10,695 nt of DNA from an uncultured bacterium (GCA_902464375.1 CABQIM010000064.1:1-10695), one strand, 5' to 3'; shown: positions 1-5,842, counted from the first letter of the stretch. The notes: a model not told the origin generated them from the letters alone. Made by a program: numbers and translations.

Positions 1-31
1 AGGCGAAAATTATATCGCCTCATTTTTGTTG
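1..31 (+). terminator. Possible terminator hairpin at the left edge
   Basis: AGGCGA (1-6) pairs with TCGCCT (15-20) around an 8-nt loop, and on the plus strand CATTTTTGTT follows. This fits a weak intrinsic terminator for a plus-strand gene ending just left of the window. The stem is only 6 bp and the neighbouring gene is not visible, so the role is inferred. Confidence 0.35.
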
Positions 32-53
32 TGAATGTAATTTAGAGGGAGTA

Positions 54-94
54 CCTGACAATTAGAAAAAGTTATTGTCAGGCAATGCCTGACA
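54..94. repeat. Overlapping, mutually exclusive inverted repeats of CCTGACA
   Basis: TGTCAGGC (76-83) and GCCTGACA (87-94) form a perfect 8-bp stem with a 3-nt loop. The left arm can instead pair further left: CCTGACAAT (54-62) with ATTGTCAGG (74-82), a 9-bp stem. The two hairpins share bases 76-82, so they exclude each other. Read on the minus strand, the 76-94 hairpin is followed by ATAACTTTTTC. It could therefore be a backup terminator for the minus-strand operon whose main terminator lies just upstream at 106-146. Confidence 0.45.
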
Positions 95-105
95 TACAAT
101 TTATT

Positions 106-146
106 AAAAAACAGGAAGTTGTAATTGTTTAGCAACTTCCTGTTTT
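106..146 (-). terminator. Strong intrinsic terminator, probably bidirectional
   Basis: AAAACAGGAAGTTG (108-121) and CAACTTCCTGTTTT (133-146) are a perfect 14-bp inverted repeat with an 11-nt loop. On the minus strand the stem runs into six T residues (complement of 106-111). On plus it is followed by CTTTATTTTATT. It lies about 20 bp past the stop of the 62-residue minus-strand gene and so most likely ends the rpsF-ssb-rpsR transcript. Its symmetric A/T flanks also suit termination in the other direction. Confidence 0.8.
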
Positions 147-166
147 CTTTATTTTATTCTATTTAA

Positions 167-355
167 TTATTTCGCATCTTCTTTAATTACGATAAGATTT
201 TTAACAACTTTCATTTTGCATGTTGGAAGGACAACCTCTGCCAACCCGTCTGCAATACTAATGATACTTCCGGCTTTTAAAGTTACGTCTTCGCCTTTGT
301 ACTGAAAAGTGTAATCGTCTTTTCTGTCTGATCTGATTGTGATTTGATTGTTCAT
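167..355 (-). CDS. Small protein of unknown function, 62 aa
   Basis: I do not recognise this protein. It has 62 residues, is lysine- and aspartate-rich (KDD near residue 12, EDAK at the end), and alternates hydrophobic and polar residues in a way that predicts a small mostly beta fold. There is one cysteine (TCKMK, about residue 46), no signal peptide and no membrane segment. The gene is supported by a good ribosome binding site on the minus strand (AGAAGGATT, about 7 nt before ATG), by its position 89 bp downstream of rpsR on the same strand, and by a strong terminator immediately after it. It probably is the last gene of the rpsF-ssb-rpsR transcription unit. rplI often sits in this place in other bacteria, but this protein is far too short and shows no resemblance to L9. 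The function is unknown. Confidence 0.7.
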   Translation of the reverse strand: MNNQITIRSDRKDDYTFQYKGEDVTLKAGSIISIADGLAEVVLPTCKMKVVKNLIVIKEDAK

Positions 356-385
356 AGTCTAATCCTTCTTACTATTGTGCTAAAC

Positions 386-417
386 AAGGAATGGCAAAAT
401 AAATTCCACCATTCCTT
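386..417 (-). other. Hairpin between rpsR and the 62-aa gene
   Basis: AAGGAATGG (386-394) and CCATTCCTT (409-417) form a perfect 9-bp stem with a 14-nt loop, about 28 bp past the rpsR stop. On the minus strand only GTTTAG follows, so the U-tract is poor. It is more likely an RNA 3'-end stabiliser or partial attenuator than a full terminator. Confidence 0.4.
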
Positions 418-444
418 TAAAATAATTATACTGACCACTTAAAA

Positions 445-678
445 TTAGTCAAATACATAACTGATAATTGCAGCTTCTCTAGCTCTTTTGATAGCTTTTG
501 TTACCATTCTTTGGTGTCTTGCACAGTTACCAGTAACTCTGCGAGGAATGATTTTTCCTGCTTCTGTTAAGTATCTTTTAAGTTTTGCAGCATCTTTGTA
601 ATCGATAGATTCTACGTGATCTGCGCAGAATGAGCAGGTCTTACGTTTTTTTCTATCTTGTGCATCTTGTTTTGCCAT
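445..678 (-). CDS. rpsR: 30S ribosomal protein bS18
   Basis: bS18 is a small-subunit protein that sits on the platform of the 30S particle next to bS6. The 77-residue product matches the family in length and has the signature core, with KLKRYLTEAGKIIPRRVTG (about 32-50) followed by NCARHQR and a basic helix KAIKRAREAA (61-70). It carries C15, C18, C52 and H55, a CxxC plus CxxH set that fits the zinc-binding form of S18. The ATG at 678 follows a GAAAGG ribosome binding site on the minus strand. It is the third member of the rpsF-ssb-rpsR cluster. It is separated from ssb by an unusually long 357-bp spacer full of repeats, so it may have its own promoter or RNA-level control. I could not identify a convincing promoter there. 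Confidence 0.97.
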   Translation of the reverse strand: MAKQDAQDRKKRKTCSFCADHVESIDYKDAAKLKRYLTEAGKIIPRRVTGNCARHQRMVTKAIKRAREAAIISYVFD

Positions 679-795
679 TGTTTTATTGCCTTTCTAGCCT
701 GTTTTTTATTTTGTCGTTAAGTCTGATGTTATTAAGTCGTTAAGTTCGTTAGGGACGTCACTTGCTCTAATTATGAGCTCTGTGTTTTTTTCTAC

Positions 796-832
796 CTCAC
801 CCTAACCCTCTCCTGCTAGGCGAGGGGACGCG
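796..832. repeat. REP-like palindromic element, copy 1
   Basis: CCTCACCCTAACCCTCTCCT leads into AGGCGAGGG. Bases 806-814 (CCCTCTCCT) pair with 818-826 (AGGCGAGGG) except for one central T/C mismatch, around a 3-nt loop. GACGCGCC follows. The same palindrome with the same mismatch recurs at 5904-5926. GC-rich CTCACCCTAACCCTCTCC-type palindromes are common dispersed intergenic repeats in many bacteria. Membership of such a family is inferred from this resemblance and from the second local copy. Confidence 0.65.
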
Positions 833-840
833 CCAAACTT

Positions 841-1031
841 GTAGTTTTTACTTTGAGGCGGAACTTGTAGTCCTAAAGCCATTTTGTAGTTTCCACCAAG
901 CAGCCGACCCAATGTCTACGTGCGTTCTACTTGTTACGTCTAATTGGTAGTTTCCGCTTTGAGGCGGAGCTTGTAGTTTTAAAACCATTTTGTAGTTCTC
1001 ATCAAGCAGCCGACCCAATGTCTACGTGCGT
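841..1031. repeat. Two-copy direct repeat, 106-bp period
   Basis: Bases 841-925 recur at 947-1031 with an exact 106-bp offset and no indels. I count 75 of 85 identical positions, with the last 29 identical (ending CAATGTCTACGTGCGT). All ten differences are transitions. Each copy contains three GTAGT boxes with internal spacings of 26 and 19 nt (841, 867, 886 and 947, 973, 992). The array fills most of the ssb-rpsR spacer, and its right end runs into the ssb stop codon. I see no conserved reading frame in it. Confidence 0.85.
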
Positions 1032-1039
1032 AGCACTAG
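1021..1039. repeat. CTACGTGCGTAG palindrome overlapping the ssb stop
   Basis: TCTACGTGCGTAGCACTAG contains the inverted repeat CTACG-TG-CGTAG. The CTA at 1036-1038, read on minus, is the TAG stop of ssb. Related copies lie at 915-925, 5958-5970 and 6018-6036. The last also ends in GTAGCACTAG and also supplies a stop codon. Confidence 0.6.
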
Positions 1040-1443
1040 AATGGGATTTCTTCTTCTCCGATTAACTCATCAGAGAATTCATCCTGTGAAAATTTCACGA
1101 TATCTTCGCCAGCACCAGATGATTTCGCAGAACCGGAAGTCGGTGCCGCACCACCCATTTGTTCGATAGTGTTTGCATCAATCTCGAAAATTCTTCTTTC
1201 AGCACCGCTATCATTTTTTACAGTAGTAATCTGAAGTCTGCCTTCAACAAGTACTCTTTCGTCTTTAGATATTTCAGAAACAACTTCATCCAAAGCTGCA
1301 CGTCTAACTACAACTCTAATTAACATTTCTTCTCTATCACCAATATTAAGTACAAAAGATGATACCGGAACATTGTTCTGTGTAAAACGTTTTTCTGGTG
1401 CTCTAAATACTGTACCTGTTACAACTGCCTTCGCTAATGCCAT
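1036..1443 (-). CDS. ssb: Single-stranded DNA-binding protein SSB
   Basis: SSB coats single-stranded DNA during replication, repair and recombination and recruits partner enzymes through its C-terminal tail. From ATG 1443 the product has 135 residues. The N-terminal OB-fold (about 1-100) begins MALAKAVVTGTVFRAPEKRF and includes VLVEGRLQ. A Gly/Ala/Ser-rich linker follows, then an acidic tip ending EEEIPF that matches the canonical DDIPF partner-docking peptide. At 135 residues it is shorter than E. coli SSB because of a short linker. A GTG at 1458 would add five residues (MKLKK). I prefer the ATG because that GTG lies inside the repeated ribosome-binding segment GAAAGTGAAG, and the OB-fold begins right at MALAKAV. 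It lies between rpsF and rpsR as in many bacteria. RecJ, a known SSB partner in other species, is encoded just upstream. Confidence 0.95.
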   Translation of the reverse strand: MALAKAVVTGTVFRAPEKRFTQNNVPVSSFVLNIGDREEMLIRVVVRRAALDEVVSEISKDERVLVEGRLQITTVKNDSGAERRIFEIDANTIEQMGGAAPTSGSAKSSGAGEDIVKFSQDEFSDELIGEEEIPF

Positions 1444-1448
1444 TTTTT

Positions 1449-1674
1449 TTAACTTCACTTTCTAGATTACTTTTTATCTACACATATTTTGTATTAATAA
1501 CCACAAACTTTCTTTGTTCTTACCTTTACAAAATATTGTCTGACGTCGACGGTTCTTTAACTTCACTTTCTAGATTACTTTTTATCTACACATATTTTGT
1601 ATTAATAACTACAAACTTTCTTTGTTCTTACCTTTACAATTGCCTGACGTCGACTGTTCTTTAACTTCACTTTC
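1449..1674. repeat. Tandem duplication of the ssb leader, 108 + 104 bp
   Basis: Reading from rpsF towards ssb on minus, a unit beginning just after GAAAGTGAAGTTAAA is present twice (1571-1674, 104 bp; 1463-1570, 108 bp). It is followed by a third partial start (1449-1462) that becomes the ssb ribosome-binding segment. The two units differ by a 4-bp indel and a few substitutions (for example GTCTGAC/GCCTGAC and GACGGTTC/GACTGTTC). The high identity suggests a recent duplication. Each unit carries GTCGACGTC and AT-rich sequence. I see no convincing sigma-70 promoter inside it. Confidence 0.9.
1453..1462 (-). promoter_or_regulatory. Ribosome binding segment that decides the ssb start
   Basis: On minus the sequence is GAAAGTGAAG, then TTAAAAAAA and ATG 1443. 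The GTGAAG part is a modest Shine-Dalgarno about 9 nt from ATG. Using the GTG inside this segment as the start would leave no purine-rich site at the right distance. The same segment recurs at 1561-1570 and 1665-1674 without a following start codon. Confidence 0.5.
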
Positions 1675-1685
1675 GAAGATTTATA

Positions 1686-1988
1686 CTATACAGTTTGAGC
1701 CTTTTTAGCTTCTTCCATAAACATAAATCTAAGAACATTTTCGTTCAATTTTAAGCTTCTTTTGAAGTCAACAACGGCTTCTGCGGGAAGTGACACGATA
1801 ATAGTTGCAAAGAAACCATCTCTGTATCCTTGTACATCATAAGCTAATTTTTTGCGTCCCATTTTGTCAACAGAAGATACTGAACCTTTGTAAGATTTAA
1901 CTTCTTCAGAAATTTTATCTACAACTTTGTCTAATTCTTCTGAATCAAGACTTGGCTTAAAAATTGTCAATAATTCATAATTTTTCAT
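1686..1988 (-). CDS. rpsF: 30S ribosomal protein bS6
   Basis: bS6 is a small-subunit protein that binds 16S rRNA as a pair with bS18. The product has 100 residues, normal for the family. It begins MKNYELLTIFKPSLDSEEL and carries the diagnostic GRKKLAYDVQGYRDGFF segment (about 44-60), then LPAEAVVDFKRSLKLNENVLRFM, which together form the expected beta-alpha ferredoxin-like fold. The ATG at 1988 follows a strong ribosome binding site (AAGGAGA, about 8-9 nt). It is the first gene of the rpsF-ssb-rpsR cluster, 97 bp downstream of the recJ stop and probably with its own promoter in that gap. The bS6-bS18 complex represses its own operon through an RNA leader in some bacteria. No leader of that kind is obvious here. 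Confidence 0.97.
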   Translation of the reverse strand: MKNYELLTIFKPSLDSEELDKVVDKISEEVKSYKGSVSSVDKMGRKKLAYDVQGYRDGFFATIIVSLPAEAVVDFKRSLKLNENVLRFMFMEEAKKAQTV

Positions 1989-2012
1989 AATAATATTTCT
2001 CCTTATAGAACC

Positions 2013-2040
2013 ATGCTAGCATAAACAGAGGTAATGTAAA
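2013..2040 (-). promoter_or_regulatory. Candidate sigma-70 promoter for rpsF-ssb-rpsR
   Basis: On the minus strand TTTACA (complement of 2035-2040) is followed after 16 bp by TAGCAT (complement of 2013-2018), preceded by TGC as an extended -10. The predicted start would give a leader of only about 17 nt before the rpsF ATG. It lies in the 97-bp gap after recJ. This is sequence matching only. Confidence 0.45.
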
Positions 2041-2085
2041 GGGGTCGAATAAGTGCCTATGTTATCAAATATTTGCAACTAAAAT

Positions 2086-4446
2086 TTATCCCAAATCAAT
2101 AGTCATAAATTTATATTTAAAATCATTGATTGTATTCATAAGCTCTACAAATTCGGCATATTTTGTTGTATGTAATGCTTTCGATAACTCTACAGCTTCT
2201 AAAAAATCTATATGAAAGCTGTCATCACCACGTTCCGTAATCTTAATCATTCCGGTGTCTTCAAACATTTCTAATATAGTTTCAACAACATCACCTGTGA
2301 TTCCAAGCGCAGAAGCGGCTCTTTCCAAATTAAAATCTCCTTCAAGTGTATTGCAAGTGTATCTTATCATTCCGGAAAAAGTCTTTAATAAAAGCTCTTC
2401 GTTATATTTGCCCTTTTGGTAATTCATATAATGAATTGAATCTGGTGAAACAGTAGTCATAAGAGTTTGCATAACATCATCATCGGCAGGGTAATCAAAA
2501 AACATCAATACATCGCTTTTTTGAGCTGTTTTTCTATTAACAATATGCTCGCAAATATCCTTGAACGGTTTTAACATTTCCATAATGCTTCTATCTTCTA
2601 CAAAAGCGCAAATAGAATGTTTTGACGTTTTTATATAATCGTTAACCTGAGCTAAAATATTAGTCTTTTTTCTATGGTCGTAAACTTTTTGTTTTGATGT
2701 TTCTTCTTCAACTAAAGCATCGGAGTGAACATCTTTAAGTATCAATTGAACAGAAGTTACGCCGTTAAAAGTGTTAAGTTGTGGGGCAAACGCTATGTCT
2801 AGCCTGTCGCCTTGAATGAGCGGAATATCTCCTCTTGACCACCATACACAATCGACGGTGCCGTTTGGAGTTTCTACTGTTAATTTTAAATGGTCTTTAG
2901 TAGAGCCCATAAGTTTTTTCTGCTTAAGAACTAAATTCTTTACGACAAATGTTGGTGATGGGTTTGACATTCCAAAAGGCTCTAATTGTGAAATTGTTTC
3001 TACTAAATCGACATCAACATCATTAATAGAAAGCTCCATATCAACATCAATTGATGGATTTAGCTTTTGTCCGTTCAACATTTCATCAACAGTTTTATTG
3101 AGTGCTTTTTTTATTGTTTCAAAAGAAGCTTTTTCTTCTGAAAACGCAAAGCCTCCAGCCATCTGGTGTCCGCCAAAGCCTTCTAAATATTCAGAAATAT
3201 TAGAAATTATGTCATAAAGGTTGAGCTCTTTTACGCCACGAGCCGAACAGCGGAATGTTTTTGTTTCTTCATTGTAATTCATTATGAATGTTGGCTTGTA
3301 GTATTTTTCAACAAACTTTGATGCAACAATACCAATGATACCAATATGCCATTCTTTTGAAAAAAGCACAATTGCATTATCTCGACTTCTGGAGTTTTTC
3401 CAAATTTCATCAGCTTCTGCAAATGTATTGGCACACATCTCTTGTCTTAATTTATTAAAGTTTTCTAACGAAATTATTGCCATTTCGATTTCTTGCTTAT
3501 TTTCAGAAATCATTACTTTTATTGCGGAATCGACTGTGTCAATTCTTCCGGAAGCATTAATTCTTGGTGCAACGGTGAAGGCAATTTGTTCAGCTGTTAA
3601 TCCGTTATCTGTTCCGACACCGGCTACGTCAAGCATACGTTTTATACCATAATGTTTTCCGGCTGCAATTAGTTCAAGCCCTTTTGTTACAAAGTATCTG
3701 TTTTCACCTATAAGTGGCACTAAATCTGCAATTGTTCCGACTGTCACAAATGGAAGTAATTCGTAAGAGTAATCGATTTTATTATATCTTTCCAAAACTC
3801 CTTGAGCAAGCTTAAATGCCACACCAACTCCGGCTAGAGATGTCAAATACTCAATCTGAGTTGAAGTTAGTTTTTCGTCCAGAGCGTTCATCGCTTTAGG
3901 ATTAATTATAGCGAGCGCTGGTGGCATTTCATCCGGTGCTTCGTGGTGGTCTGTAATAATAACATCACGACCAAAACTATTGATAAATTTAACTTCTTCT
4001 ACACTACTGATACCATTATCTACTGTTACAATCAGCTTTGGTTTCTTCTGCGTAAGAAGTTTTACAAGAGCTTTTGTATTAAGCCCGTGACCTTCGGATT
4101 CTCTATCCGGAATATAGTAATCTGTATTTGCACCAAGGTAAGCAAATGTTTTCATAAGAACAGACGTTGATGTGACACCATCGGCATCAAAGTCACCATA
4201 AATAAGAATATTTTCCTTTTCATCTATGGCTTTTACAATTCTATCAACTGCTTTTTGCATATCACAAAAAGCGTTAGGGTGCATTAGCGTTATCCCTAGA
4301 GGATTAAGGAAATCCTTTTTTGCCTCTTCGGTTGTAATACCCCTAACTTTTAATAATGTGTCTATTATAGCCTGACTGCTATGACTTGATGAAGGTTCTA
4401 TTTTACCTTCTATAATCCATTCTTTTTTTACCCCTGTACCAGACAT
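2086..4446 (-). CDS. recJ: Single-stranded-DNA exonuclease RecJ
   Basis: RecJ degrades single-stranded DNA 5'-to-3' in recombination, mismatch and base-excision repair and fork processing. All main motifs are visible in the 786 residues: DFDADG (85-90), TVDNG (141-145), DHH (166-168), GTIADLVPL (237-245) with the metal-binding Asp at 241, RINASGR (295-301), and the DHHA1 domain with SARG (401-404) and GGHQMAGG (425-432). An OB-like domain follows (about 465-565). The last 200 residues form an extra C-terminal region of the kind found in longer RecJ proteins, such as that of Bacillus, rather than in the shorter E. coli enzyme. The ATG at 4446 lies inside the end of ctpA (19-bp overlap, different frame). 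It has only a weak GGA site, so translation is probably coupled to ctpA. The N-terminus KKEWII starts as RecJ proteins usually do, which supports this start. Confidence 0.96.
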   Translation of the reverse strand: MSGTGVKKEWIIEGKIEPSSSHSSQAIIDTLLKVRGITTEEAKKDFLNPLGITLMHPNAFCDMQKAVDRIVKAIDEKENILIYGDFDADGVTSTSVLMKTFAYLGANTDYYIPDRESEGHGLNTKALVKLLTQKKPKLIVTVDNGISSVEEVKFINSFGRDVIITDHHEAPDEMPPALAIINPKAMNALDEKLTSTQIEYLTSLAGVGVAFKLAQGVLERYNKIDYSYELLPFVTVGTIADLVPLIGENRYFVTKGLELIAAGKHYGIKRMLDVAGVGTDNGLTAEQIAFTVAPRINASGRIDTVDSAIKVMISENKQEIEMAIISLENFNKLRQEMCANTFAEADEIWKNSRSRDNAIVLFSKEWHIGIIGIVASKFVEKYYKPTFIMNYNEETKTFRCSARGVKELNLYDIISNISEYLEGFGGHQMAGGFAFSEEKASFETIKKALNKTVDEMLNGQKLNPSIDVDMELSINDVDVDLVETISQLEPFGMSNPSPTFVVKNLVLKQKKLMGSTKDHLKLTVETPNGTVDCVWWSRGDIPLIQGDRLDIAFAPQLNTFNGVTSVQLILKDVHSDALVEEETSKQKVYDHRKKTNILAQVNDYIKTSKHSICAFVEDRSIMEMLKPFKDICEHIVNRKTAQKSDVLMFFDYPADDDVMQTLMTTVSPDSIHYMNYQKGKYNEELLLKTFSGMIRYTCNTLEGDFNLERAASALGITGDVVETILEMFEDTGMIKITERGDDSFHIDFLEAVELSKALHTTKYAEFVELMNTINDFKYKFMTIDLG

Positions 4447-5618
4447 GTCATTTTTTCCAATATTTCGATTGCTTTTTTCAACTGAACGTCATTTTTAGCT
4501 TCTGCGTTCTCCTGAGTTAATTCTACCACAACATCAGGAGTAATGCCTTTTTTATGAATATCAGTTCCGGATGGTGTTAAATATCTTTGGATTGTAATAT
4601 TCATGCCGGCTTCGTCAGGTAATCTGTTAATTTCTTGTACCAGACCTTTTCCGAAAGATTGTTCGCCAACAATTGTAGCTCTGTGATTATCTTTTAGCGC
4701 TCCACTAAGGATTTCACTCGCAGAAGCAGAGCCTTTATTAATCAATACAACAATCGGCTTATCTGTAACTTGCTGCATTCTAGCTCTTGTTGTTGTTTTG
4801 TAGCTATCTCTATCAACGGTACTAACGATTATACCACCGCGGAGTAACATGTCAGAAATGTAAATTGCGTTAGTTAAAAGTCCACCAGGATTAGAACGTA
4901 AATCAATAATGTATCCTTTTACGTGGTTTGAATTATTCAAGATTGATTCAATTTCGCCGGCAGCATTTTTACTGATAAAAGAGCTCAAACGAATGTATTG
5001 GATATCGTTTGGTATTTCTGTTTCAAAAGGTGGTTTGCATGAAACAGATTTAACTTCGATTTCATCTCTGACTACGCTGTATAACTTGTTTGGAACGCCT
5101 TTTCTTTGAATAAGTAAAGTAACTGTAGTTCCTTTTTCGCCTCTAATTTTGTCGGCAGCTGCATCAATGTTGATACCTTTAGTGCTTTCACCGTTTATTC
5201 CTAAAATTCTATCATCAGCGAGTAGTCCTGCTCTTTCTGCCGGAGAATCTTCTAACGGTGCAATAATAACCAATTCGCCATCTCTAATTCCAATTTGCGT
5301 ACCAATACCTTTTAGAGAACCTTTGATTGATTGAGTCTCTTCTGAGAACTCTTTTGGATCAAGAAATCTTGTGTATGGGTCGTTTAAGCTGGAAAGCATT
5401 GTTTCAATTGCTACATAAGCATCTTCTTTTGTTTTAAGCTTGTTTTCGTAACGATATCTCCAACGAGCCCAATCTTGTGAGTTATTTGATGGGTCGTAAT
5501 ATTTTTTATTAACAATTTTCCATACATCATCGTACATTTCGGCAGGTGATGCTGCATAGGCTGCGCCTATACCCATCAAAACAGCTGTCATTAATATAGT
5601 ACTAGCTAATCTTTTCAT
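4428..5618 (-). CDS. ctpA: C-terminal processing protease, S41 family
   Basis: This is an exported serine protease that cleaves proteins at or near the C-terminus outside the cytoplasm. The 396 residues begin with a signal peptide (MKRLASTILM, hydrophobic core, AYA-AS at about 20-24). A helical N-terminal region follows (25-92; W50, W53, DPYTRFL at 80-86). Then come a PDZ domain (about 96-175, with GIGTQIG and SPAERAGLL) and the S41 catalytic core (205-365). The catalytic pair is S299 (in GSASASEI) and K324 (in SFGKG), 25 residues apart as in E. coli Tsp. The N-terminal region resembles cyanobacterial CtpA, which matures photosystem II protein D1. No photosynthesis gene is seen, so here the substrate is unknown. 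A good ribosome binding site (GAGGAG) precedes ATG 5618. recJ overlaps its 3' end. Confidence 0.95.
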   Translation of the reverse strand: MKRLASTILMTAVLMGIGAAYAASPAEMYDDVWKIVNKKYYDPSNNSQDWARWRYRYENKLKTKEDAYVAIETMLSSLNDPYTRFLDPKEFSEETQSIKGSLKGIGTQIGIRDGELVIIAPLEDSPAERAGLLADDRILGINGESTKGINIDAAADKIRGEKGTTVTLLIQRKGVPNKLYSVVRDEIEVKSVSCKPPFETEIPNDIQYIRLSSFISKNAAGEIESILNNSNHVKGYIIDLRSNPGGLLTNAIYISDMLLRGGIIVSTVDRDSYKTTTRARMQQVTDKPIVVLINKGSASASEILSGALKDNHRATIVGEQSFGKGLVQEINRLPDEAGMNITIQRYLTPSGTDIHKKGITPDVVVELTQENAEAKNDVQLKKAIEILEKMTCLVQG

Positions 5619-5654
5619 AAACTACACTCCTCTTTTGCAAAAAGCGCCTTTTAT

Positions 5655-5686
5655 ATTATACTACACAAATATTTTATACATTTCAA
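5655..5686 (-). promoter_or_regulatory. Candidate promoter for ctpA-recJ
   Basis: On minus, TTGAAA (complement of 5681-5686) is followed after 17 bp by TAGTAT (complement of 5658-5663). A perfect TATAAT (complement of 5655-5660) overlaps it at 20-bp spacing. It lies 37-68 bp before the ctpA start in a very AT-rich stretch, a typical position. Which hexamer serves as -10 cannot be settled by eye. Confidence 0.5.
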
Positions 5687-5707
5687 ATTTTTTCGGATTT
5701 AGTTGAC

Positions 5708-5777
5708 AAGGTAGTGGAGATGGTGTAGGTGGAGGAATGGAAAGTGGAAAGTTGTTTTAAATGATTTATATTTTGAG
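5708..5777 (+). repeat. C-free, G-rich tract with GG every 6 nt
   Basis: Seventy consecutive plus-strand bases contain no cytosine and, by my count, 25 guanines. GG begins at 5710, 5716, 5722, 5728 and 5734, a 6-nt period, with further GG at 5731, 5739 and 5746. It has no start codon in a useful frame, and a TGA precedes it in the Gly-rich frame. It lies upstream of the ctpA promoter candidate. Confidence 0.5.
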
Positions 5778-5842
5778 CTTTGTTCTCAATGAAAAATCAG
5801 TACGTCATGCATAGGTTGTTATTCCTAAATTCTCCAGAGGGA

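Noticed and set aside
841..1031. CRISPR-like array
   Set aside because: There are only two long copies (85 bp at a 106-bp period), with a single 21-bp gap and no short conserved direct repeats of CRISPR type. No cas genes are present.
1437..1664. Plus-strand 75-aa ORF with two copies of a hydrophobic TSLSRLLFIYTYFVLITTN segment
   Set aside because: It looks like a tandem-repeat membrane protein, but it runs antisense over the ssb start and the duplicated spacer. The repeat stays open only because the unit is 108 bp (36 codons). No convincing ribosome site supports it.
1686..2085. S6:S18 autoregulatory RNA leader before rpsF
   Set aside because: The gap between recJ and rpsF is only 97 bp, and the candidate promoter leaves a leader of about 17 nt. 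I see no stem with a bulged CCG motif of the known type.
2816..3652. Plus-strand ORFs of 133 and 105 aa antisense to recJ
   Set aside because: They lie wholly within the well-supported recJ gene, have low-complexity Ser/Ile-rich composition and no recognisable motif. They are shadow frames.
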